Part shown: in pieces, positions 18,915 to 27,064 of the stretch
How the letters are laid out: the number at the start of each line of letters is the position of its first letter
How positions within the stretch are numbered: position 1 is the stretch's first letter
Source: Pelagophyceae sp. CCMP2097
Lineage: Eukaryota > Sar > Pelagophyceae
Length of the DNA: 46,016 nt
Assembly: GCA_026770575.1 (NCBI GenBank)
Contig: MU657212.1
Coordinates: forward strand, 51,422 to 97,437
Direction of reading: 5' to 3'
Position numbers and translations under genes: made by a program
The notes under the pieces: model-generated
Database searches by the model: none
The model's input: the letters and a program-made list of their open reading frames with translations, nothing else
What the model was told of the DNA's origin: nothing

Positions 18915-20558
18915 TCATCTTGTTTCGCGCGGCGGCGGCTTTTCGAACCAGCGCGGCTGCGGTGTGCGGTCGACGTCGAAGGGCGAGAGCCAGAGGCCGA
19001 CGAGCTGGTAGAGGCCCTCTGGCTTCATTGCGGCGGCGCTTCGCACGTCGGGCTCGAGGAGCGCGGACGGCCCGCCTTCCTCGCCGGCCGCGGCGACGAG
19101 GTAGCGCGCGAGGCTCCCGGAGAGCACGACGCCGCCCGAGGCGTAGGCGGGCGCGGCGCCGATGCCCAGCGCGCGGTCGAGCGCGGCGTCGAGCTTGGCG
19201 CCGCGGACGACAGCCGCGCCCGCGTAAATGTGCGGCATGCCGCTATGCCGCGCACCGAGGCCGGCGAGTCCTGCCTCGAGCGAGAAGGCGGCCTCGCCGA
19301 GGAGCAACGCGACGTAGTCGCACGCGCCGGCGGCGCCGACGGCGCCGAGGACTGCGCGCAGCAGCGTGTGGCCGGGTTTTGGGACGAAGACGTCGCTGTA
19401 AGCCCGCGCCTCGGCGAGCGCCCCGCTCCGCGCATCCGCCGCCGGTCGCGTCGGCGGTGCGTCGACGGCCTCCGCCGCGACGAGGTAGAGGCGGTGGCCC
19501 GCGGTGCCGTTGTTTCGCGGACTCAGCGCCGCGCGCAGCTTTTGCCGTTCGTCGGGCGACGCCGTCGCGGCGACGACGGCGAGGAGCACGCCCGCGCCAG
19601 CGGGCGGCGCGGGCACGGCGGGCGCGGACGCGTTGAGCGGCTCGAGCGGCGGCCGCGCATCGGCCTCGCGGCAGTGCGCGGGCACGGTCTGCGGGAGCTT
19701 TTTCATGCCGCAAGCGTACAAGTCCCAGTCCCCGCCGGCGTTGCGCTGCTGCAGCAGTTGGGCGCACTTCGCCTTTTGCTGCAGGTCGCCGACGGCGGCG
19801 AGGCCGCCGTCGTTTGGGAAGTGCCACTGGAGCATGGAATTCAGATTCACGCGCTTCACGGCGAGGCCGAGCATCCACAAACCAAAGTTCGTGTCCTCGT
19901 GGAGGTGGTGGTACAGCGGCGCCGCGTTGCTTGCGGTGACGAGGTGCGCCGCCACTCTTCGGCTCACCGCGTAGCCGTGGCCGCCAAAGTGAGGCGGGTC
20001 GTGCGTCAGGCCCAGATTTCGGGCCAGCGGCTTCTCGCCGGCCAGCTGGCGCGCGAACTTGAGCTTGCGGCCGGCGTAGACGCCGAAATCTTGAGCGCCG
20101 AACGTCGCCGAACGCAGCTCGTTCAAAATCTTCCCGAGGCAGAGCGTCGCGTCGTCGTCCGTCTTGATCCACCAATCGAAGTGGAAGCGGTCCAATGCGG
20201 CGGAAAGTGCGCAGGAGACCTTGCTCGCGATGCGGTCGAAGCCTGTGGCCACGTCACAGGTGAGCACGTCGCCGCGCGCCGCGCGCTCGTCGGAGATCGC
20301 CGTGTAGCCCGGGTCGCGCTTCGAGACGACGAACCAGAGGACGGCGTTTAACGAGGCGCCAAACTGGCCCCAGCCCGTGCGCACCGCGTCGCGGTGCGGC
20401 CGATGTTGCGGCACGCTCAGGACGCAAGCTACGATCTCCACGCGGTGCCGCGGCGATGCCGTCGGGCCAACTCGATGCGACCCGGTAAACGCGCCGGGAT
20501 CCGGCGCCGCAACGCAAGCCAGAAACGCCAACGCGGCGAGCCGCCGCAATCCACGCAT
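18915..20558 (-). CDS. GT31-like (beta-1,3-galactosyltransferase-type) protein with degenerate second GT-like half
   Basis: A single-exon ORF of 547 residues, ATG at 20558 and TGA at 18915, with a hydrophobic N-terminal signal/anchor (RRLAALAFLACVAAP). Residues 40-250 match the GT31/Fringe fold: RDAVRTGWG, WFVVSKRD, DVLTCDV, SKVSCALSAALDRFHFDWW, then the DXD motif KTDDDATLC at 134-136. GGHGYAVSRRVAAHL follows, and the EDTNFGLW acidic motif at 221. These transfer sugars in the Golgi using Mn2+ and UDP-sugar; the exact sugar is unknown. Residues about 325-530 look like a second, decayed copy. YVALLLGEAAF sits where TDDD should be, and AYASGGVVLSGSLARYL matches the GGxxYxLS block. The second half is therefore probably non-catalytic and may bind acceptor. 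Downstream is unassigned sequence. Confidence 0.8.
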   Translation of the reverse strand: MRGLRRLAALAFLACVAAPDPGAFTGSHRVGPTASPRHRVEIVACVLSVPQHRPHRDAVRTGWGQFGASLNAVLWFVVSKRDPGYTAISDERAARGDVLTCDVATGFDRIASKVSCALSAALDRFHFDWWIKTDDDATLCLGKILNELRSATFGAQDFGVYAGRKLKFARQLAGEKPLARNLGLTHDPPHFGGHGYAVSRRVAAHLVTASNAAPLYHHLHEDTNFGLWMLGLAVKRVNLNSMLQWHFPNDGGLAAVGDLQQKAKCAQLLQQRNAGGDWDLYACGMKKLPQTVPAHCREADARPPLEPLNASAPAVPAPPAGAGVLLAVVAATASPDERQKLRAALSPRNNGTAGHRLYLVAAEAVDAPPTRPAADARSGALAEARAYSDVFVPKPGHTLLRAVLGAVGAAGACDYVALLLGEAAFSLEAGLAGLGARHSGMPHIYAGAAVVRGAKLDAALDRALGIGAAPAYASGGVVLSGSLARYLVAAAGEEGGPSALLEPDVRSAAAMKPEGLYQLVGLWLSPFDVDRTPQPRWFEKPPPRETR

Positions 20559-20735
20559 AAATGCTCGCTCGGGACGTCGCCGACGCCGGACCGACGCACC
20601 AACGACCGCGACGCCCGCGAACTTGTGGCACAGCCAGGCGTTTCCCCCCTGAGCCCTGTAGACCCGGGGGAAGCACTCCGCTCAGTATGAGCGAGTGGAT
20701 GGTAATGTGTTTACCAAAATTACGAGTTCCTAGAT

Positions 20736-20767
20736 GCACTTTGAAGGAATTCATAGCTTCAAAGTGC
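20736..20767. repeat. Perfect 11-bp hairpin
   Basis: GCACTTTGAAG and CTTCAAAGTGC are exact reverse complements around a 10-nt loop (GAATTCATAG). Confidence 0.75.
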
Positions 20768-21085
20768 CTCTCGACCTCCAAATCTGGCAAATATCGACGA
20801 TACTTTTCGGATCTGAAATGTTGGCAATTATCGATCGGTAGGATGGTTGCCTGTCGTTGGTACCTGGGCACAGCTGTTTCAAAGGGGATTTCTTTTTTGG
20901 CGATTCTCAGAAAAAGTCGGGAAAAGTCCTCAACTTCCCGGCTACAGCACGCGCCCCACACAAGGCGAATCGGGGACCCCTCGCGGGATCGAGCGGGTCC
21001 GTAGGCATTGCATAGTCAGGTAAGAAAATTTTGCAAGGGGCGCGTCTCCTTGGTGAGATACGCCTCCAACTTTGACCCTTTGCAC

Positions 21086-21206
21086 CGTAACTCGTCAGCG
21101 CGGGAGTATAAGGTGTACCCACCTAGGCCAGGATGGTAGCTATGAGCATAACGAGCATAACTGCTTATAATAGGTACACCTTATACTCGCGCGGTGACGA
21201 GTTACG
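21086..21206. repeat. 34-bp inverted repeat around a 53-bp spacer
   Basis: Arms 21086-21119 and 21173-21206 are reverse complements at 32 of 34 positions, beginning CGTAACTCGTCA and ending TATAAGGTGTACC. The spacer contains GAGCATAAC twice. The structure could be a MITE, a recombination site or a strong RNA hairpin. No coding sequence is inside. Confidence 0.85.
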
Positions 21207-21247
21207 ATCTTCGAGACGCTTCTAGAAATCTATAGAATAATTCCTAT

Positions 21248-21274
21248 GAGAAAACCCGCTTGAGATAGGAAGAA
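21248..21274. repeat. Dispersed repeat shared (inverted) with 41501-41528
   Basis: GAGAAAACCCGCTTGAGATA and the following bases match the reverse complement of 41501-41528 at about 20 of 22 core positions. Neighbouring sequence is similar but diverged, so the true unit is probably longer. Confidence 0.6.
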
Positions 21275-21621
21275 AAGGTCTCTCCAAGCATTTTTGGGTT
21301 TTGAAGCGTTGAAGCACCGGCACGGTGGGGCACCTCGGGTCTCTTTTCCCCCTCGACAGTCCGATGATGAGATGATAAGGCGTGTACTTCAGACGTTAAC
21401 TTCAGGCGGCGGCCGCGTCCACCGCGGCGGTCGTGCCGGCCTTCCTGGGCTTTTTCGCATACTTGCCGCGTCTCGCTTCTGCCGTGATACCGTCGATGAG
21501 GCTGGCGCTCTCCTTCAAGACCGAGAGCCGTGAACATGAGCTTGTCGCGCTTCACGCGGTCGCCTAGGGTATCTTTTGAGGCGCGCCGGGAAACCGCTCG
21601 CGACACCGTTTGCAATGTTGT

Positions 21622-21740
21622 ACCCGCCTGTAAACCCGTCTTTTTGCCGATAAAGTCAACAAAAAAGTTTTTTTTTTTTTAACAACCCGCCTTTTTGCCG
21701 ATGAAGTCGACAAAAAAGGGCTTTGCAATTACAGGCGGGT
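21622..21740. mobile_element. MITE-like element, 119 bp, 12-bp terminal inverted repeats
   Basis: The ends ACCCGCCTGTAA (21622-21633) and TTACAGGCGGGT (21729-21740) are perfect inverted repeats. Inside are two 34-bp direct copies (21634-21667 and 21685-21718) that read CCTTTTTGCCGATRAAGTC-like and are separated by a T run. It has no ORF and no clear target-site duplication. A non-autonomous element is the simplest reading. Confidence 0.5.
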
Positions 21741-22449
21741 GCTCCAAAACGTAATTTACCCCCCCTTTTCGGGCATTTCCTCTCGGTTATCTTAAAAGGC
21801 GAAGGCAAAATGTTGCCTTTGGCCATTAATAATAATAACTAATCTTATTCACGTTCACCCTGTACAAGGGGTTTCGCTAATGACGCCGAGGACTTTCTGT
21901 CCATCGCAGTTTTCGTCGGTTGGAGTTTGGCTCTGTTGGGAGTGATAGAGGACGTCGCGCTGAGTCCCATTATGCTAGAACCTATAGACATTGTTTGTTA
22001 AAAACGCTCAAACTAAAAATCTGAACGTCTGTTTTGGCGCGTCTGAAGCGCCACTCGCGGCAATCTTATAGGATCGGCCAAATACCACCCCAGTGCGTAT
22101 GGACCCACCCCGTCACATAGCCAGAATTTCGATTCCTGCGATCCTGCGATGGTCAGCCGGGCCCGAACCTTCGCAATACGAAGGCAAAATCAGTTCAAAA
22201 TCAAGGTATGGAGGCAAATAAAGATTTTATCAAGTCTAAAATATTGGGGAAAACGCTTGTTCACGCCCTTGCAAGGCGCCCTCCTCGAGGCTGATCATGT
22301 CACGGACACCCCGGGGGGCAGGGAGGCCCATAGCGACCACGCCCACCCCCGCAGGCGGCCTCTGGGAGGCACAAACTTGCGCCCATTGAGATCAGCTTTA
22401 TCGCCGATACCCCTTGTAAGAAATAAGAAATAAAAAATAAAGATAAGGA

Positions 22450-22571
22450 GGATTTGAAGGTTTAGCGATTAGTTAAATAATTTTAATTATTTACGTGGGC
22501 ATTGCAATGGGATTTGTCTGTATCCTTCGCTCGAAGTCGGGTCCTCCGTGTGCCTCCGGCGCGCTCTTGTA
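22450..22571 (+). repeat. Dispersed repeat, copy 2 (internal)
   Basis: Same orientation as copy 1. It carries a 10-bp insertion after TATCCTTCG and extends leftward by GGATTTGAAGG...CGATT, which matches the right-end copy. It is preceded by an A-rich stretch (AAGAAATAAGAAATAAAAAA). Confidence 0.85.
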
Positions 22572-22710
22572 ATAGAGGCTTTGAAACAGCTGTGGTGGCA
22601 GCCATACTAGGAAGGGTCCTAGTATTAAAGATCCTAGAGTTCGTGCCCGCCCCCTGGCTCGGTGGGTTATGGGGGACTGGGGTCGTGGGTCACCTGAAAT
22701 TGCTTTGGCC

Positions 22711-23110
22711 ATGGAGTTGGTTGCGGGTCCGTCCGTCGAGTACGGCCCGCATGCCGTCGTGACCCTGCAGAGGGTGGTGCGAGGAGATATCCCGACGGGC
22801 GTGCTGTAGTGGGAGACCGTGGTTGGCGCGCACTCGTCCACGCGAATCCGCATCGCCGTCGATGACTATAGTGGGCTGCTCCCACCGTACGACGTGCTCG
22901 ACGCGTGGTGGACGTCGACTCTGGACCGCCGGACATTCTGGAATTGTAGTCTCGATTTTCCGGTCGATAAGGGGACCCATTTTAATCCTGACAGAGCGCC
23001 TTTCCTAACTCGGCGTCCTCCGCGCCCCCAAACGGGCGCCGGGCAGCCGCTTTGCCAGAATCCAGCCCGGCCCCAGACCCGCCGAAAACGGGAAAACAAC
23101 GCTCCGAGGG
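22711..23110 (+). pseudogene. Coding-like remnant with in-frame stop, family not recognised
   Basis: From an ATG at 22711 the frame reads MELVAGPSVEYGPHAVVTL, then meets one TAG at about 22807. It then stays open for more than 100 codons (WETVVGAHSSTRIRIAVDDY, then LLPPYDVLDAWW, then FWNCSLDFPVDKG). The residue mix looks protein-like, unlike shadow frames nearby. No intron clearly removes the stop. I do not recognise the family. It sits just beyond repeat copy 2, so it may be captured or element-derived. Confidence 0.35.
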
Positions 23111-23173
23111 ACTGGGCGGACTAGCGGAAGGCCCGAAACGGTACCCGATATCTTAAACAAACCTTCGAGAGGC

Positions 23174-24560
23174 TTAACACACCTTCTTCACGATCTGGAG
23201 CACGTCCTCGTCGGCGAGGACGTGGTCCTTGCCGACCCTTTGCGGCTGGTGGCGCACCGACGAGCCCCAGACCCAGGCGTACCTGCGGCGCCGCGGGGTC
23301 AAAAGCGGGTGGCGCGGCGCGAAAGACGCACTTGAAGAGGGGCATGATGGCCTTGTGGATTCGGTTGCAGAACTGCTCCACTGTGGGCCCGTTTGCGTGT
23401 AAAACGACGGGTTCGTCGTAGTCTGGGATTTGGCCGCGCGGCTTGGTGTAGACCCGCAACATGTTGCATTTCTCCCAGATCGCTTCCATGAGCTCGTCAA
23501 TGTTCCAGCCGTCCAAAGAGGAGATGGGGACGTAGTTTGGCATCTGGTCAATAATGTCGAGCTCCTCGATTGTGAGCTGGTCGATTTTGTTCATCACGTA
23601 CAGCGCCGGGATATAAGTCCGCTTGCCGTCCACAGAGTCGATGAACCGGTCAATCGTGCAGTCCTGAGGCGAAGGGGATTGACACTTTGGACCCCGGGCA
23701 TGCGTCTGCGCACCTCGCGGAGGACGACGTCGGCGGAGGTGATCTTGTACTCCTTGCAGATTCGGACGACGATCTCCTTGGTGAGGCCCTTGGTCTGCGG
23801 CACGAGCTCCTGGACGGAGATGCCGCCCTTGTCGCTCCGTCGGATGGTCACCTCTGGCACGGACTCGTTGAGGCGGATCCCAAAGTTGGAGAGCTCGCGC
23901 TCGATCAAGAACTTGTGCGTCACCGGCCGCGCGCAGTCGAGGATGATCATGATGAGGTCGCAGGTCCGCGCCGCCGAGATGACCTGGCGGCCGCGGCCCT
24001 TGCCCGACGACGCGCCCTCGATGATACCAGGCAAGTCGAGGATCTGGATGCGCGCGCCGCGGTACTTCATCGTGCCCGGGATGGCCGTCAGCGTCGTGAA
24101 CTCGTACGCCGCCGCCTCGGACTGCGTCCCAGTTAGCGTCGTCAGCAAAGTCGACTTGCCCACCTACGCCAAACGTCGAGCCGTTTTGCGGGCGCAAACG
24201 GGACGCACCGACGGAAATCCGACGAGGCCGACACGCGTGTCGCCGACCTTCTTCACGTCGAAGCCCTCGCCGCCACCTGCGCAGCGGCCCGTCGCCGCAG
24301 GCGCGCGCGCGTCAAAACGCAAAATGCGCACCGCCAGACGTCTTCCGGCCCTGCTCCTCGAGCTCGCGCCGCAGCTTGGCGAGCTTGGCCTTGACGAGGC
24401 CGAGGTGGCCCTCGGTCGCCTTGTTCTTCTGCGTGCGAGCATACCTTTTGCGAATGGCCGCTCCAACTCTGGCGGACCGAGGCGGCTTCGAGCGACTTTT
24501 GTGGACGCCGCCGCCCCACTCTTTTTCGAGCTCCTCGATCTTCGCCTCCGTCGTCGACAT
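23174..24560 (-). CDS. DRG1: DRG-family GTPase (DRG1/Rbg1 type)
   Basis: Six exons (24560-24520, 24444-24332, 24276-24209, 24163-23714, 23663-23332, 23282-23174) give 370 residues, matching the about 367 of DRG1. Phases agree throughout; introns are 75, 55, 45, 50 and 49 nt, four of them with GTGCGY donors. The N-terminal AKIEELEKE...[20 protein letters not shown] is the DRG hallmark helix. G motifs are present: GFPSVGKST (P-loop, split by an intron), [20 protein letters not shown] and PISS. Within the G domain is the S5D2L-like insert, and the TGS domain closes the protein ([20 protein letters not shown]...[17 protein letters not shown]). DRG1 with its DFRP1 partner is a ribosome-associated GTPase that relieves stalled translation. 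I am confident of the family; the DRG1 over DRG2 choice rests on the TGS and N-terminal wording. Confidence 0.92.
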
Positions 24561-24663
24561 GGTCGTAAACCTGGGCCCCGCGCTGTCTTCTCTTCGCTCC
24601 CAGTGAACGCGTCGAGACGCTCGCCTTTTTTTGGCGAGTCCGAGTTTCTTACAATATTAATTG

Positions 24664-24673
24664 TACAATTGTA
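24664..24673. repeat. TACAATTGTA palindrome, copy 4
   Basis: Exact copy in the 190-bp gap between the DRG start and the hydrolase stop. Confidence 0.8.
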
Positions 24674-24751
24674 TCGGCGGTCGCGACCCAGCCAATCGAG
24701 GCTCGAGTCTTGAGGGCCGAGCTGCTCGAATCGAAAGGTTTAGGCATTTTC

Positions 24752-26749
24752 TCACATTGGCTTTGGTCGGCAAACGTCTAAAAGGTAGAGCGGCTCGCCG
24801 TCGTGATGGTACTGCGACGATGGCGAGGGCGCTGGCAAGGCGGTGCCGTTCTCGTCGGACGACGGCGATGGCGCCGCGGTCGCTGCGGCCACCGCGGCGC
24901 CGTCGCGGGTGCACCGTAGCGCGAGGTGGTGGTGAAAGGCGTTGAGGTACGTGCCGTGCGCGTGCCGCACGACCGCGACGCCGGCCTCCGTCGCGTGCGC
25001 GTCGCGGACGACGAAGCGCGAATCGCGAATCGCGCCGCGCCGCTGCGCGTCATCGATGGCCGCGACTCGCAAGAGCTCGAGGACGCGGAGCGTCGCCGCG
25101 GCCGTGCGGAGCGCGTCGTCGAACGCGGCGCAGCCCTGGAGCTTGACTGCGCAGCGCTCCGTGAGAAACTCGCGGAGCATGGCGTAGGAGAGGCGGCAGG
25201 AGACGCGCTGCGGCGCGACGAGCGCGGCGCCCTGGTGGCAGCCGAGGGTGGCCACTTCGGCGACGCGGCACCGCGGCGGGTAGCGCGGCACGAGCGGCGC
25301 GTGGAATGTAAACGCGGGCAGGGGCTCGTACGGGTACACGGCCAGCACGCGCCTAAGACAAGTGCAGCGCGAGACGTCGAGGCCCGCCGCCGTCGTCGTG
25401 AAGCCAAAAGGGTCGAGGAGCGACGCCGTCACGATCTGGTTGCCCGGCACGGGGTCGAGGAGGACCAGGTGGAGGCGGAGTTTCGGCCGCCGCGCTTCGG
25501 CGGCGGCGGCCGCCGCCGCCGCCGCCTCGGCGGCCGCGGCGGCGACTGCCTCGGCGGCCTGGCCCGCGCCCGGCGGCACGACGACGTCAAAGGTGCGCTG
25601 GTCGCCCCGTTTGCTCAGCTGGATGGGAATCTTCGCCCGGAGCGTGCGACCGTCGACGACAAAGTTCACGTCGTCGCCGGGGTGCATACCCGCGGGCACG
25701 ACGACGCGCACGCGCCGCGGCGCGGCCGCCGGCGGCGGCACAGCGGCCTCGGCAGACGGAGCCGACCACGCCGCGGGCTGGAGCCACTTTGTCCACCGCG
25801 ACGTCGAGGCATCTCCGCCCGACGCCTCGTCCGCCGTGGCGCCCCGCCCGCTCGTCGATTGGTCCGCCGGCGCGGCGGCGGTCTGCGCGTGGCCGGCCGC
25901 TTCCGCGGCGACCGGCGGCGGCGATTTGGATGCCCGCTTGTTCAGCGACGACAGAGCCTCTGGCTTCGTGCCATCGTAGTCGCCCGCGCCACCGCCGGAA
26001 AAGGCCTCTGGCCGCTGGCCGAGCATGGCGGCGACTGCGAGCGCGGAGACGGCGCCGCGCGAGAGCCCGACGACGTTCAACTGCATCGTCGCCGTGGCGC
26101 CGAGGGCGCACCGAGCCGCCTTGACCACGGCCGCGACGGCCTCGCACTGCGCGCCCATGCCGTAGGCGAAGACGACGCCGACGAGGCCGTTCTCAGCGCC
26201 TGCGGACGCGACCGTCACGCGAAACGCCCGGAGACTTTCCCGGCCGGGGAACCCAGGAGCACCAGCGCGCCGACGACCCGGTACGAGACCCGTGACAGAG
26301 ATTGTCTCTCGGGACCCGGTACGGAGACCGTCTCTCGGCGCCGCCAAAGGGGCCTCCGGAGATCTTTGGTCGCACGTTTGCCGGGGTCCGTCGCGCGCGC
26401 CGCTCTGCGCCGCAGCCGTTGAGGCCCATCTTGAGTCGCACGGGCTTGTCATTCCCGGCGCGTCGTTGGTGGACGGCGTCGAACGCCTCCTGCGGCGAGC
26501 GCACGTCTGTGCCGCCGTCGAGCTGGTGGAAGAGGCCGACTTGCGTCGTGACGCGGTCGACGACGTTGGCAGTTCCTTCAAAGTAGACCGTAAAGACGCA
26601 GTCCGCCTATTTCCGGCGGTGGCGCGCGGACGGCGCACGAGGCCGAAGCCGTATCAAACGGGACGCCGCGTGCGGACCGTTTCGGGGCTGAAGAACGCGT
26701 CCGCCTCTGGACCTTGCTCCTCGAAGCCCGCCGACGGCCCTTGGCCCAT
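24752..26749 (-). CDS. DUF2235-like alpha/beta hydrolase (T6SS Tle1-type fold), extended
   Basis: The gene begins at ATG 26749 with a short exon (26749-26678). A 71-nt intron follows, then ADCVFTVYFEGTANVVDRVTTQ, the DUF2235 opening strand (FFDGTxN-like). A further intron with GAGACNGTCTCTCGG-type repeats (about 26235-26390) precedes ENGLVGVVFAYGMGAQCEAV and the nucleophile elbow VVGLSRGAVSALAVA, which fits the GxSxG-type GFSRGA of DUF2235 lipases. An inserted Ala/Pro/Ser-rich segment carries RVVVPAGMHPGDDVNFVVDG, a small beta module common in algal proteins. The fold resumes at LHLVLLDPVPGNQ (candidate catalytic Asp) and continues to VVRHAHGTYLNAFHHH (candidate His). The frame is open to TGA at 24752. 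Phospholipase or esterase activity is inferred. Exon edges around 26.2-26.5 kb are unresolved. Confidence 0.6.
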
Positions 26750-27064
26750 CTTCGGCAAAAAAACGACGGCGTCGATGCGCGCGGCGGTGGGGAACGGCGG
26801 CCAGCGCGTGCGCAGACAACGGTAAGAGGATTTCCTTTCTACGGCTTGATGCCAGGATTGCGGCCGTCCGTGAGACCCTCCACGACGCGGTGCAAATGGA
26901 GAGATGCCGGCTGGTCGGGGAAGCGTCCACGAAGCCTGAGCCGTCGCCGCCACCGCGCCGAGGTCACGCCGTTGAATTCGGAAACGGACCTTTCACTGGC
27001 CTAATTGTTTTTGGGGATCACTTCCCTGTGTTGGAACCGCGGCGGCTGGCTGGCACGCGGGCCG
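26750..27064. promoter_or_regulatory. Divergent upstream region of hydrolase and giant FG-GAP gene
   Basis: 315 bp between divergent starts. The frame upstream of the hydrolase ATG stays open (VVFLPK), so an earlier start is possible. No TATA box or repeat was seen. Confidence 0.3.

Larger units (their letters stand above)
20559..22449. other. Gene-poor, repeat-rich region
   Basis: About 1.9 kb with lower GC than its surroundings and no convincing gene. Visible structures, listed separately, are an 11-bp-stem hairpin at 20736-20767, a 34-bp inverted repeat at 21086-21206, a repeat shared with 41501, and a small TIR element at 21622-21740. A GC-rich coding-like patch lies on the minus strand at about 21400-21540, with frames reading KLMFTALG and ITAEARRGKYAKKPRK separated by a one-base shift. 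It could be a decayed gene piece. The stretch 21741-22449 shows nothing definite beyond A/T runs and short palindromes. Confidence 0.5.

Noticed and set aside
21364..21615. Histone or ribosomal protein fragment in the repeat-rich region
   Set aside because: The residues (KYAKKPRK, KLMFTALG) looked suggestive, but no alignment to a histone or ribosomal protein held and a frame shift is needed. Kept only as a coding-like patch.
24926..26422. 498-codon + strand frame opposite the hydrolase
   Set aside because: Arg/Glu-rich shadow without domain signature; the minus strand has the GLSRGA and DUF2235-like strands.
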